Shown piece by piece: positions 16,879 through 26,661 of a stretch of 43,581 nt of DNA (its first letter is position 1; every line of letters begins with the position of its first letter). This DNA comes from Comamonas phosphati (GTDB lineage: Bacteria; Pseudomonadota; Gammaproteobacteria; Burkholderiales; Burkholderiaceae_C). The translations under genes and the position numbers were made by a program. Location of the stretch: positions 1-43,581 of the forward strand of contig NZ_BMEU01000031.1 in NCBI RefSeq assembly GCF_014637085.1, read 5' to 3'. The notes under the pieces are model-generated. The model ran no database searches. It worked only from the letters and a program-made list of their open reading frames with translations, and was not told the origin of the DNA.

Positions 16879-18600
16879 ATGAACGACACCTTGTTTGACT
16901 ACATCGTCATCGGCGCAGGCACGGCCGGCTCGCTGCTTGGCAATCGCCTCACCCGCAATCCCGAGCACCGCGTGCTGCTCATCGAGGCCGGTCGCAAGGA
17001 CGATTACCACTGGATCCACATTCCCGTCGGCTACCTTTACTGCATAGGCAATCCGCGCACCGACTGGCTCTACCAGACCGAGGCCGACCCCGGCCTCAAC
17101 GGCAGGCGCCTGCGCTACCCGCGCGGCAAGACCCTGGGCGGCTGCTCCAGCATCAACGGCATGATCTACATGCGCGGCCAGGCCCGGGACTACGAGCAGT
17201 GGGCCGAGCTCACGGGCGACGACACCTGGCGCTGGGATGCCGTGCTGCCGGCCTTTCGACAGCATGAGGACCACTGGCGGCTGGATACGGGCGGCAAGGC
17301 CGGCGAAGAGTTCCAGCGCCTGCACGGCGGCAAAACCACCGGTGGCGGCGGCGAATGGCGCGTCGAAAAGCAGCGCCTGCGCTGGGACATCCTCGATGCC
17401 TTTGCCGAGGCCGCCCAGCAGGCCGGCATTCCGGCCACCGACGATTTCAACCGCGGCACCAACGAGGGCGTGGGCTATTTCGAGGTCAACCAGAAGAACG
17501 GCTGGCGCTGGAACACGGCCAAGGCCTTTCTGCGCCCCACCTGCTACGGGCGGCCGAACTTCGAGATGTGGACCTCGGCCCAGGTCAGCCGGCTGCTGCT
17601 GGACGACCTGCCGGACGGCAGCCAGCGCTGCACGGGCGCCGAGGTCTGGACCGGCAAGCAGATGGTGACCGTGCAGGCCAGGCGCGAGGTGCTGCTGTGC
17701 GCGGGTGCCGTCAATTCGCCGCAGCTTCTGCAGTTGTCGGGCATAGGCCCGGGCGCGCTGCTGCAGCGCCACGGCATTGCCGTGCGCCGCGACCTGCCCG
17801 GAGTAGGCGCCAATCTCCAGGACCATCTGCAGATCCGCTCGGTCTACAAGGTGCAGGGCGCCAAGACGCTCAACACCATGGCCGGCAGCCTGCTGGGCAA
17901 GGCCGCCATAGGCCTCGAATACCTGCTGCACCGCAGCGGCCCCATGAGCATGGCACCCTCGCAGCTGGGCGCATTCACGCGCAGCCGCCCCGACCTTCCC
18001 CATCCCGACCTCGAATACCACGTGCAGCCGCTGTCGCTGGAAGCCTTTGGCGAGCCGCTGCATCCGTTCCCGGCGTTCACGGCCAGCGTCTGCAACCTCA
18101 ACCCCACGAGCCGCGGCACCGTGCACATCCAGAGCGCGGACTTCCGCCAGTCCCCGGCCATCGCGCCCAATTACCTCTCCACCGCCGCCGACCGGCAGGT
18201 CGCCGCCGACAGCCTGCGCGTGACGCGCCGCATCGTCGCCCAGCCCGCGCTGGCACCCTACCGGCCCGAGGAATGGAAACCCGGCGTGCAATACCAGAGC
18301 GACGAGGATCTGGCCCGGCTGGCCGGCGATATCGCCACCACCATCTTCCACCCCGTGGGCACCACCAGGATGGGCCGGACAGACGGGCCGGGAAGCGACC
18401 CCATGGCCGTGCTCGACAGCCGCATGCGCGTGCGCGGCGTGCAGGGCCTGCGCGTCGTCGATGCCGGAGCCATGCCCACCATCACCAGCGGCAACACCAA
18501 CAGCCCCACGCTGATGATGGCCGAGAAAGCCGCGGCCTGGATCATCGCGGACAGCCAGAGCGGGCAGGCCGGGCAGCAGACAGCCGTCATGCCATCCTGA
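16879..18600 (+). CDS. GMC-family FAD-dependent oxidoreductase (choline/alcohol dehydrogenase-like)
   Basis: A 573-residue flavoenzyme that would oxidise an alcohol to an aldehyde. It has the FAD-binding motif IGAGTAGSLL (residues 11-20) with LIEAG after it, GMC signature 1 GKTLGGCSSINGMIYMRG (83-100), signature 2 GAVNSPQLLQLSGIG (about 276-290), and the active-site His in FHPVGTTRMG (near 491) and Asn in SGNTNSP (near 536). Similarity is to the BetA/AlkJ side of the family. An insertion rich in Gly (KTTGGGGEWRVEKQRLRW) is typical of the bacterial alcohol dehydrogenases. No betaine aldehyde dehydrogenase or alkane gene is nearby, so the substrate is open. Confidence 0.92.
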   Translation: MNDTLFDYIVIGAGTAGSLLGNRLTRNPEHRVLLIEAGRKDDYHWIHIPVGYLYCIGNPRTDWLYQTEADPGLNGRRLRYPRGKTLGGCSSINGMIYMRGQARDYEQWAELTGDDTWRWDAVLPAFRQHEDHWRLDTGGKAGEEFQRLHGGKTTGGGGEWRVEKQRLRWDILDAFAEAAQQAGIPATDDFNRGTNEGVGYFEVNQKNGWRWNTAKAFLRPTCYGRPNFEMWTSAQVSRLLLDDLPDGSQRCTGAEVWTGKQMVTVQARREVLLCAGAVNSPQLLQLSGIGPGALLQRHGIAVRRDLPGVGANLQDHLQIRSVYKVQGAKTLNTMAGSLLGKAAIGLEYLLHRSGPMSMAPSQLGAFTRSRPDLPHPDLEYHVQPLSLEAFGEPLHPFPAFTASVCNLNPTSRGTVHIQSADFRQSPAIAPNYLSTAADRQVAADSLRVTRRIVAQPALAPYRPEEWKPGVQYQSDEDLARLAGDIATTIFHPVGTTRMGRTDGPGSDPMAVLDSRMRVRGVQGLRVVDAGAMPTITSGNTNSPTLMMAEKAAAWIIADSQSGQAGQQTAVMPS

Positions 18601-19157
18601 TGCAAAAAGTCACAAAAAAACGACATTCCAGGACTCGTCCAGACGTCAAGCCCGACAGCATTTAAGCAGCCGTCAACACTTGGCTTCCCGCTCCTTTTTT
18701 TGATGGTTTTTCACATCAAAATCCAGGAGTGCGGAAATCGTCAAATTTTTTAAATCAACTCAAGGGAATTCCCCAATGCAGCGTGTAGGTGCAGCGCTTA
18801 CATTTTCGACACTCTCGCTGTTCAACGAAGCAGCATGGAGGGCCGAGGAGACAACTCGACACAACCAGACCAATATTCAATAAAAAGCATCCAAGATGCA
18901 TTCAAAGCGCCCTTGTGGCGCTTTTTTATTGCGGCGCCGGAACCTGCTCCGCACTACCTCGGTCACTCCGGACGATGCCGTCCTCAGGCATGGATTGTTT
19001 GCGGGTGCGACAATCGCGGCCCCAGCGCCTGTTCACATGTGCATTACATCCGGCTGCATCCGCTTGCCGCCGGCCCTGGACAGGTTTCTTCTGCACGGCA
19101 AGAGCGCATGTACCGCCCTCGACGTGCCAGCCACGCATCATTTGTAAGCACATACTC
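18601..19157. other. 557-bp region between the GMC and TSUP genes
   Basis: No convincing protein gene. The first half is AT-richer than its surroundings. It holds an inverted repeat TTTTGATG/CATCAAAA (18698-18705 and 18714-18721), a perfect palindrome GGGAATTCCC (18764-18773), a 35-codon frame from the ATG at 18776 to a TAA ending at 18883 (no recognisable family), and a terminator at 18905. The second half, 18930-19157, is GC-rich with only unconvincing open frames. The layout of regulatory palindrome, short message and terminator suggests a small RNA or the leader of a lost gene. Confidence 0.45.
18905..18929 (+). terminator. Intrinsic terminator in the GMC-TSUP gap
   Basis: AAGCGCC and GGCGCTT form a 7-bp stem with a 5-nt loop, followed by TTTTTATT. 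It lies 300 bases after the GMC gene and 230 before the TSUP gene, so it would end either a GMC read-through or a small transcript that starts in this gap. Confidence 0.8.
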
Positions 19158-19916
19158 ATGGAATGGATTGTTGTCTCACTGGCCTCCGCACTGGCCGGCT
19201 TCGTGGATGCCATCGTCGGCGGTGGCGGCCTGATCCTGCTGCCCGCGCTCTTCGCCGCCTACCCCTCGGCGCCACCGGCCACGCTGCTGGGCTCCAACAA
19301 GAGCGCCTCGATCTGGGGCACGGCCATGTCCACCTGGCAATACGGCCGCAAGGTTCAACTGCCCTGGCGCGCCATGATGCCCGCAGCCCTGGTCGGCGCC
19401 ATGGGCTCGTTCCTCGGCGCCTGGGCCGTGACCCAGATCTCGCCGGACTTCCTGCGCAAGCTGCTGCCGCTGGTGCTGGCCGGCGTGCTGGCCTATACGT
19501 TGGCGCGCAAGGACATGGGGCGCACGCACGCGCCGCGCTATAGCGGCCGCGCCGAAACCGCGATCGCCTGCGCTATCGGCCTGGTCATAGGCATCTATGA
19601 CGGCTTCTTCGGCCCCGGCACGGGCAGCTTTTTCGTCTTTCTGTTCGTGCGCCTGATGGGCTACGACTTCCTGAATGCCTCGGCCTCGGCCAAGCTGCTC
19701 AACCTGGCCACCAATCTGGCGGCCCTGTCGCTGTTCGCCATGAAGGGCCATATCTGGTGGCATCTGGCCCTGCCCATGGCTGTCGCCAACGTGCTGGGCG
19801 CCCTGCTGGGCACGCACATGGCCCTGCGCCACGGCACGGGTTTTGTGCGCGGCATCTTCATCACCGTGGTCGGCGCGTTGCTGCTGAAAACCGGCTACGA
19901 CGCCTTCCTGCGCTGA
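19158..19916 (+). CDS. TSUP (TauE/SafE) family membrane permease
   Basis: A 252-residue polytopic inner-membrane protein with about eight helices. The two halves carry the family's repeated glycine-rich motif: ALAGFVDAIVGGGGLILLPA near the start and GLVIGIYDGFFGPGTGSFFV in the second half. TSUP proteins export or import small sulfur-containing or organic anions such as sulfite or sulfoacetate; the substrate cannot be read from the sequence. The ATG at 19158 gives the family N-terminus. It is convergent with mrdA, nine bases apart. Confidence 0.9.
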   Translation: MEWIVVSLASALAGFVDAIVGGGGLILLPALFAAYPSAPPATLLGSNKSASIWGTAMSTWQYGRKVQLPWRAMMPAALVGAMGSFLGAWAVTQISPDFLRKLLPLVLAGVLAYTLARKDMGRTHAPRYSGRAETAIACAIGLVIGIYDGFFGPGTGSFFVFLFVRLMGYDFLNASASAKLLNLATNLAALSLFAMKGHIWWHLALPMAVANVLGALLGTHMALRHGTGFVRGIFITVVGALLLKTGYDAFLR

Positions 19917-19925
19917 CGCCCCGGA

Positions 19926-21875
19926 TCAAGGCGCCTCATCGTCGGGGCTGGCAGGTATGTCTTCCACGCGGCGCGGCGGGCCTATGGGTGACTGGGCCTG
20001 GCCCTTGCGCATGGCCGCCATGTCGGCCTCGCTGGGATACTCGCCCAGCAGCCAGTAGTCGATGACGCGGCGCGCGATAGGCGCGGCCGCGGCCGCGCCG
20101 AAGCCCGCGTTCTCCACGATCACGCCGACGGCGATCTTCGGGTCGTCGGCCGGCGCGAAGGCGATGTACAGGGCGTGGTCGCGCTGGCGCTCGGCCAGGC
20201 GCGCGGCATTGTATTTCTCCTTCTGGCCCACGGTAATTGCCTGGGCCGTGCCGGTCTTGCCGCCGGCGCTGTAGCGGGCGTTGCCGAACGAGCCGCGGCC
20301 GGTGCCGCCGGTCACCACGGACACCATGCCGCGCTTGACCGCATCGAGGTTGGCCTGCTTGTAGCCCAGGGGCACGGGCGCGGGCTGGCCGATGTCCGTG
20401 TGCGCGGCCGTCACCGGGTCGATCAGTTGCTTGCCCACGTGCGGCGTCGTGCTCACGCCGTTGTTGACCAGGGTCGACAGCGCATGGGTGAGCTGCAGGA
20501 TGGTGAAGTTGTTGTAGCCCTGGCCTATGCCCAGGGAAATGGTCTCGCCCGCATACCACTGCTGCTGCGCGGCGCGCTTGTAGGTGTTGCGCTTCCACTC
20601 CCGGCTGGGCAGTACGCCGCGCACTTCGCCGGGCAGGTCCACGCCCGTGAGCTGGCCGAAGCCCAGGGGCTTCATGAAGTCGTGGATGCCATCCACGCCC
20701 AGTTCGTTGGCCAGCGTGTAGAAGTACACATTGCTCGAATGCTGGATGGCGCGGTTCAGGTCCACCGGCCCCAGCGCATGGCCCGAGCGGAAGGTGTGGC
20801 CGCCAAAGGTCCAGGAGCCGCCGTCCTGGATGATGGTCTGCGCCGTGCGCTTGCCCAGCTCGAGGCCGGCCAGCCCCATGAAGGGCTTGTAGGTCGAGCC
20901 CGTGGGATAGGTGCCGCGCAGCGCACGGTTGAGCAGGGGCCGGTCGATGGACTCGTTGAGTGCCTTCCAGTTCTCCTGGTCGATGCCGTCCACGAACAGA
21001 TTGGGGTCGAAGGTAGGCTTGCTGACCATGGCCAGCAGCTCGCCGTTGCGCGGATCCATGGCGATGGCCACGCCGCGGCGGTCGCCGTACAGGTCCTCGA
21101 CCATCTTCTGCAGCTTGATGTCTACGGACAGCTGCAGGCTCTTTCCCGGCGTCGCGGGGCGGCTGCCCAGCTTGCGCACCGCGTGGCCGCCGGCCGAGGT
21201 TTCCATTTCCTCCCAGCCGGTCTGGCCGTGCAGCTCCTGCTCGTAGCTTTTTTCGGCACCCAGCTTGCCTATGACCTCGGTGCCGCGGTAATTGGCCGCG
21301 TCGTCCGAGTCCTCGATATCTTCTTTTTCGCGCGGGTTGATGCGGCCGATGTAGCCAATGATGTGGCTGGCCGTTTCCTTCATCGGATAGGAGCGGAACA
21401 GGCGGGCCTTGATGTCCACGCCCGGGAAGCGGTAGCGCTGGGCAGCGAAGCGCGCCACTTCCTCGTCGCTCAGGCGCGAGCGGATGGGAATGGACTCGAA
21501 GCTCTTGGAGTCGTCCATGAGCCGCTTGAACTTGCGCCGGTCGCGCGCCGTGATCTCCACGATCTCGGACAGGCCGTCGATGGTTTCATCCAGATCGCCG
21601 ACCTTGGAGCGTGTGATCTCCAGCGTATAGGCCGAATAATTGGTCGCCAGCACCACGCCGTTGCGGTCCAGGATCTGCCCCCGGTTCGGCACGATGGGCA
21701 CCACCGCCGTGCGATTGTTCTCGGCGCGCTCGGCCAACTCCTCGTGGCGCGCCACCTGCAGCACCAGCAGACGCGAGACCAGCAGGCAGAAAGCCAGGAA
21801 CACCACCACGCTCATGACGAGCGCGCGCAGGCGAAAGCGTTGCAGCTCGGCCTCGGTGTTGCGGATCTCCATCAT
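19926..21875 (-). CDS. mrdA: Penicillin-binding protein 2, elongasome transpeptidase
   Basis: PBP2 cross-links peptidoglycan during lateral cell elongation. The 649-residue protein has an N-terminal membrane anchor (about residues 17-40), the PBP dimer domain with NRGQILDRNGVVLATN, and the transpeptidase domain with STYK near 326-329, SSN near 378-380 and KTG near 540-542. The Pro-rich acidic C-terminal tail (PPRRVEDIPASPDDEAP) is not part of the fold. It follows mreD in the shape operon after a family A repeat. rodA (mrdB), its usual glycosyltransferase partner and often the next gene, is not downstream here; a convergent TSUP gene takes that place. Confidence 0.96.
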   Translation of the reverse strand: MMEIRNTEAELQRFRLRALVMSVVVFLAFCLLVSRLLVLQVARHEELAERAENNRTAVVPIVPNRGQILDRNGVVLATNYSAYTLEITRSKVGDLDETIDGLSEIVEITARDRRKFKRLMDDSKSFESIPIRSRLSDEEVARFAAQRYRFPGVDIKARLFRSYPMKETASHIIGYIGRINPREKEDIEDSDDAANYRGTEVIGKLGAEKSYEQELHGQTGWEEMETSAGGHAVRKLGSRPATPGKSLQLSVDIKLQKMVEDLYGDRRGVAIAMDPRNGELLAMVSKPTFDPNLFVDGIDQENWKALNESIDRPLLNRALRGTYPTGSTYKPFMGLAGLELGKRTAQTIIQDGGSWTFGGHTFRSGHALGPVDLNRAIQHSSNVYFYTLANELGVDGIHDFMKPLGFGQLTGVDLPGEVRGVLPSREWKRNTYKRAAQQQWYAGETISLGIGQGYNNFTILQLTHALSTLVNNGVSTTPHVGKQLIDPVTAAHTDIGQPAPVPLGYKQANLDAVKRGMVSVVTGGTGRGSFGNARYSAGGKTGTAQAITVGQKEKYNAARLAERQRDHALYIAFAPADDPKIAVGVIVENAGFGAAAAAPIARRVIDYWLLGEYPSEADMAAMRKGQAQSPIGPPRRVEDIPASPDDEAP

Positions 21876-21900
21876 GACTCAGTCCCCGGCACGACCCAAG

Positions 21901-21994
21901 ACAGAGACGCCGAGCAAGAGCCGCCTCGCGGCGATGGCGTCGTCCCCCTCCCGCGACGCGAGAGAGGGGGAAGGCGCGAAGCGACTCAGGGGGT
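21901..21994 (+). repeat. Family A structured repeat, copy A4
   Basis: GCCGAGCAAGAGCCGCCTCGC, GCGATGG, CCCCCTCCCGCG, GAGAGGGGGAA, GGCGC-GAA-GCGAC and CTCAGGGGGT in family order. It lies between mreD and mrdA, and in the sense of transcription begins about nine bases after the mreD stop codon. Confidence 0.85.
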
Positions 21995-22003
21995 GTCTCA
22001 TGA

Positions 22004-22522
22004 TCACAGAGGGCGGTTCTCGTCGCTGTCGGGCGCACGGCGCTGCGGCGCCAGCAACAGGCCGCTGACCAGAGGCCACAGCAGGGCCTCGATCACGGGC
22101 GCCACCAGCAGCATGGGGCCGGGGAAGATGCCGCCGGCCATCATGCGCATCAGCACCTGGATGCCGTGCACGGCCGCAAACAGCGGCAGCAGTTGCAGGG
22201 CCTGCACGGGGCTGGAGAACCAGGACATGCGGCGGCTGGCCACGCCCGCCACGTACATCAGCAGGGCATAGGCCAGCGCGTGCTGGCCCAGCAGCGAGGC
22301 CCGGTCCACATCCATGAGCAGGCCCAGGGCGAAGCCCGTGCCCATGCCCACGCGCCGCGGCTGGTTCAGCCCCCAGAACGCCAGCAGCACCATCAGCAGG
22401 TCGGGCAGCCACACGATGCGACCCAGCGGCAGCATGTTGAAGGCCAGAGCGATCACCAGCGTGGCCACGATGAACAGGGGATTGACCGGCAGCAACAGCT
22501 GCTGGCCGCGCGGCATGATCAT
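22004..22522 (-). CDS. mreD: Rod shape-determining protein MreD
   Basis: MreD is a small inner-membrane part of the elongasome that binds MreC. The 172-residue protein has five to six hydrophobic segments, with WLPDLLMVLLAFWGLNQPRR and the conserved GFALGLLMDVDRASLLGQHA typical of the family. The start at 22522 has AAGGAG seven bases upstream and overlaps the mreC stop by four bases (ATGA), so translation is coupled. Confidence 0.94.
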   Translation of the reverse strand: MIMPRGQQLLLPVNPLFIVATLVIALAFNMLPLGRIVWLPDLLMVLLAFWGLNQPRRVGMGTGFALGLLMDVDRASLLGQHALAYALLMYVAGVASRRMSWFSSPVQALQLLPLFAAVHGIQVLMRMMAGGIFPGPMLLVAPVIEALLWPLVSGLLLAPQRRAPDSDENRPL

Positions 22523-23526
22523 GCGGGCTCCTTTGCCGGCTGGACTGTGCCGTCCTTATCCGTCTTGTCGGTCTTCTTGTCGTCTTTTTTGCCGCCCTTG
22601 CCGGATTTCTTGGCCTTTTTCTCCGCCTCCGCCTGGGCGGCCAGCGCCTCGGCCTCGGGGTGCGTCGCGCGGCCCAGCGGCTGCAGCACCATCACATGGC
22701 GCACGCCCTGCACGCGGCCCACGGGCTCGCAGTAGATGCGGGTGAAGGCCGAGTCGGCACGGCGGTCCACCGCGACCACCTTGGCCACGGGCAGGCCCGG
22801 CGGGTACAGGCCGTCCACGCCGCTGGTGGTCAGCAGATCGCCCTCCTGCACGTCCGCGTTGCTGGGCATGAAGCGCAACTCCATGCCGCCGCTGCGGGCC
22901 GGTGAGGGATCGCCGTAGGCCACGCTGCGCGCGCCCGTGCGCGGGTTGAAGACGGGAATGGCCTGGTCGCGGTCGATCAGCAGCGAGACCTCGGCGCGCG
23001 AGACGTAGACGCGCGTAACCTGCCCCACCACGCCTTTTTCGTCGAGCACGGGCGAGCCCGGCGCGATGCCATCCACCTCGCCCTTGTCGATGACGACGCG
23101 GCGCGTATAGGGATCGGGGCTGTCGTAGATCACTTCCGCCGCCATGCCGGGCTGGGTCTGCCGCTCGCGCAGGCCCAGCAGCGCGCGCAGGTGCTCGTTT
23201 TCCTCCAGCAGCTCGTCGGACAGCTCGGCGCGCTGCGCCATGGCCACCAGTTCCTTGCGCGCCTCGTCCTCCCTGCGCACCGCCTGCTGCTGCACCTCGG
23301 CATAGCGGCTGGCGTTCTGGTAGGCGAGCACCGGCTGGGCCACCAGCCATTGCACGGGCGAGAGCACGGTGGACACCGCGGCGCGCACCGGCTCGGTGAT
23401 CTTGAAGCGCGCGTCGGCCACCATCAAAAACAGCGCCAAGGCGCTGTACAGGGCAAGCTGCGAGGGGCGTGACGCCCTCTGCTTGAACAAAGAGGGCGCA
23501 GAGCGGTCCAGTGTTTCCAGGGGCAT
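22519..23526 (-). CDS. mreC: Rod shape-determining protein MreC
   Basis: MreC links the cytoplasmic MreB filaments to periplasmic cell-wall enzymes. The 335-residue protein has one membrane helix (about residues 23-40), a coiled coil (about 72-115, QQQAVRREDEARKELVAMAQ onwards), then the periplasmic beta domains with VIYDSPDPYTRRVVIDKGEV and GDLLTTSGVDGLYPPGLPVA. A C-terminal tail of about 45 residues is extremely rich in Lys, Ala and Asp (KKAKKSGKGGKKDDKKTDK) and would lie in the periplasm. It follows mreB by 29 bases and overlaps mreD. Confidence 0.95.
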   Translation of the reverse strand: MPLETLDRSAPSLFKQRASRPSQLALYSALALFLMVADARFKITEPVRAAVSTVLSPVQWLVAQPVLAYQNASRYAEVQQQAVRREDEARKELVAMAQRAELSDELLEENEHLRALLGLRERQTQPGMAAEVIYDSPDPYTRRVVIDKGEVDGIAPGSPVLDEKGVVGQVTRVYVSRAEVSLLIDRDQAIPVFNPRTGARSVAYGDPSPARSGGMELRFMPSNADVQEGDLLTTSGVDGLYPPGLPVAKVVAVDRRADSAFTRIYCEPVGRVQGVRHVMVLQPLGRATHPEAEALAAQAEAEKKAKKSGKGGKKDDKKTDKTDKDGTVQPAKEPA

Positions 23527-23555
23527 GCGCGATCCCGTAGCGTACGGCGCAGCGA

Positions 23556-24698
<1,143 letters not shown>

Positions 24699-24811
24699 TC
24701 AGTGAGGGTCTTGCGGCAAAGCCGAGATAATACCGTATCCCCTGTGAATAACTTCGACTAGCAGGGTCAAAAACACTGCTTTACATGCGGCTGCCCCGCT
24801 AAAAAATTTCT

Positions 24812-25111
24812 ATGGCATTGAACGAACAAGACATTGCGCGTATCGCCAACCTGGCACGGATCGAGCTATCGCAAGGCGAAAGTGAGCGCATGCTGGCGCA
24901 GCTGAACAGCTTTTTCGGCATCGTCGAAAAAATGCAGGCTGTGGATACCTCGGGCGTCAGCCCGCTGTCACATCCCGTGGCGGCCATCCAGGATATCGCC
25001 TTACGGCTACGTGACGATTTGGTCAGCGAGCCCGACAACCGCGACGCCAACATGCACAACGCGCCCGCCGCCGAGAAGGGCTATTTCCTCGTGCCCAAGG
25101 TCATCGAGTAA
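24812..25111 (+). CDS. gatC: Glu/Asp-tRNA amidotransferase subunit C
   Basis: GatC stabilises the GatA-GatB contact in the enzyme that converts misacylated Glu-tRNA(Gln) and Asp-tRNA(Asn) to the correct amides. The 99-residue sequence begins [20 protein letters not shown] and has the conserved [18 protein letters not shown] and the C-terminal [11 protein letters not shown]. Length and sequence are normal. There is no evident Shine-Dalgarno sequence, the region being AT-rich (TAAAAAATTTCT). First gene of gatCAB. Confidence 0.95.
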   Translation: MALNEQDIARIANLARIELSQGESERMLAQLNSFFGIVEKMQAVDTSGVSPLSHPVAAIQDIALRLRDDLVSEPDNRDANMHNAPAAEKGYFLVPKVIE

Positions 25112-25131
25112 ACGCGCAAGGCCACAAACAA

Positions 25132-26634
25132 ATGAGCAACACCGAACTGCACACCCTCGGCGTGGCCGAGCTGGCCGCACAGCTGCGCGCCAAACAGGTC
25201 TCCGCCCTTGAGGCCGCCCAACACTTCCTGGCCCGCGCCAGGCAACACAAGAACCTGGGCGCTTTCGTCTCCATCAACGAAGAAGCCACGCTGGCCCAGG
25301 CCAGGGCGGCCGATGCCCTGATCGCCGAAGGCAAGGGCGGCAAGCTGGCCGGCGTGCCCATCGCGCACAAGGACATCTTCGTCACCAAGGACTTCCCCAC
25401 CACCGCCGCCAGCAAGATGCTGACAGGCTACCAGTCGCCGTTCGACGCCACCGTGGTGAAGAAGCTCGCCGAAGCCGGCGCGGTGACCCTGGGCAAGCTC
25501 AACTGCGACGAATTCGCCATGGGCGGCGCCAACGAGAACTCCGCCGTCGCCCCCGTGGGCTTTGCTGAGCCCCAGCCCGTGCGCAACCCCTGGAACACCG
25601 GGCGCGTGCCCGGCGGCTCCTCGGGCGGCTCGGCCGCCGCCGTGGCCGCGCGCCTGGCACCGGCCGTGACCGGCACCGACACCGGCGGCTCGATCCGCCA
25701 GCCCGCCAGCTTCTGCGGTATCACCGGCATCAAGCCCACCTACGGCCGCGCCAGCCGCTACGGCATGATCGCCTTCGCCTCCAGCCTGGACCAGGCCGGC
25801 CCCATGGGCCGCTCGGCCGAGGACTGCGCGCTGCTGCTGTCCGAAATGTGCGGCCCCGACCTGGACCGCGACTCCACCAGCCTGGATGTGCCCGCCGAGG
25901 ATTTCAGCGCCAAGCTCAATGACTCCATCGAAGGGCTGCGCATCGGCATTCCCGCCGAATTCTTCGGCGAAGGCCTGGCGGCCGACGTGCGCGCCGCCGT
26001 GGACGCCGCGCTCAAGGAATACGAAAAGCTGGGCGCCAGGCTGGTGCCCGTGAGCCTGCCGCGCACCGAGCTGTCCGTGCCCGTGTACTACATCCTGGCC
26101 CCGGCCGAGGCTTCGTCCAACCTCTCGCGCTTCGACGGCGTGAAGTTCGGCCACCGTGCCGCGAAGTACGAAGACCTCAACGACATGTACAGGAAGACCC
26201 GCGCCGAAGGCTTTGGCGACGAGGTCAAGCGCCGCGTCATGATCGGCGCCTATGTGCTGAGCGAAGGCTATTACGACGCCTACTACCTGCAGGCCCAGAA
26301 GATCCGCCGCATGATTGCCGACGACTTCCAGGCCGCGTTCAAGGACTGCGACGTCATCGCCGGCGCCGCGGCCCCCACCACGGCCTGGGCCATCGGCGGC
26401 AAGGCCGACCCCGTGAGCAACTACCTGGCCGACATCTTCACCCTGCCCGCATCGCTGGCCGGCCTGCCCGGCCTCAGCCTGCCCGCCGGCTTCGGCGCGA
26501 ACGGGGATGCCAAGGGCATGCCCGTGGGCCTGCAGCTGATCGGCAACTATTTCAGCGAAGCCAAGCTGCTGAATGTGGCCCACCGCTTCCAGCAAGCCAC
26601 CGACTTCCACCTGCGCACGCCCGCCGGTATCTAA
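25132..26634 (+). CDS. gatA: Glu/Asp-tRNA amidotransferase subunit A
   Basis: GatA hydrolyses glutamine to supply ammonia to GatB. It belongs to the amidase-signature family and has 500 residues. The catalytic triad is visible: Lys80 in [10 protein letters not shown], the cis-Ser in [14 protein letters not shown] (about 163) and the nucleophile Ser187 in [16 protein letters not shown]. The C-terminal region [20 protein letters not shown] is also conserved. Twenty bases separate it from gatC and 27 from gatB. The tRNA-dependent route implies that Gln-tRNA and/or Asn-tRNA is made indirectly here. Confidence 0.97.
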   Translation: MSNTELHTLGVAELAAQLRAKQVSALEAAQHFLARARQHKNLGAFVSINEEATLAQARAADALIAEGKGGKLAGVPIAHKDIFVTKDFPTTAASKMLTGYQSPFDATVVKKLAEAGAVTLGKLNCDEFAMGGANENSAVAPVGFAEPQPVRNPWNTGRVPGGSSGGSAAAVAARLAPAVTGTDTGGSIRQPASFCGITGIKPTYGRASRYGMIAFASSLDQAGPMGRSAEDCALLLSEMCGPDLDRDSTSLDVPAEDFSAKLNDSIEGLRIGIPAEFFGEGLAADVRAAVDAALKEYEKLGARLVPVSLPRTELSVPVYYILAPAEASSNLSRFDGVKFGHRAAKYEDLNDMYRKTRAEGFGDEVKRRVMIGAYVLSEGYYDAYYLQAQKIRRMIADDFQAAFKDCDVIAGAAAPTTAWAIGGKADPVSNYLADIFTLPASLAGLPGLSLPAGFGANGDAKGMPVGLQLIGNYFSEAKLLNVAHRFQQATDFHLRTPAGI

Positions 26635-26661
26635 GACAGACGCAGGAAGGACCCCATACAA

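Noticed and set aside
18896-19147. 83-codon plus-strand frame before the TSUP gene
   Set aside because: Its start lies just before the terminator stem at 18905, there is no ribosome binding site, and its composition is unlike a protein.
20175-22271. 698-codon plus-strand open frame opposite mrdA and mreD
   Set aside because: Antisense shadow of PBP2 and MreD; it runs through a family A repeat and has no recognisable domain.
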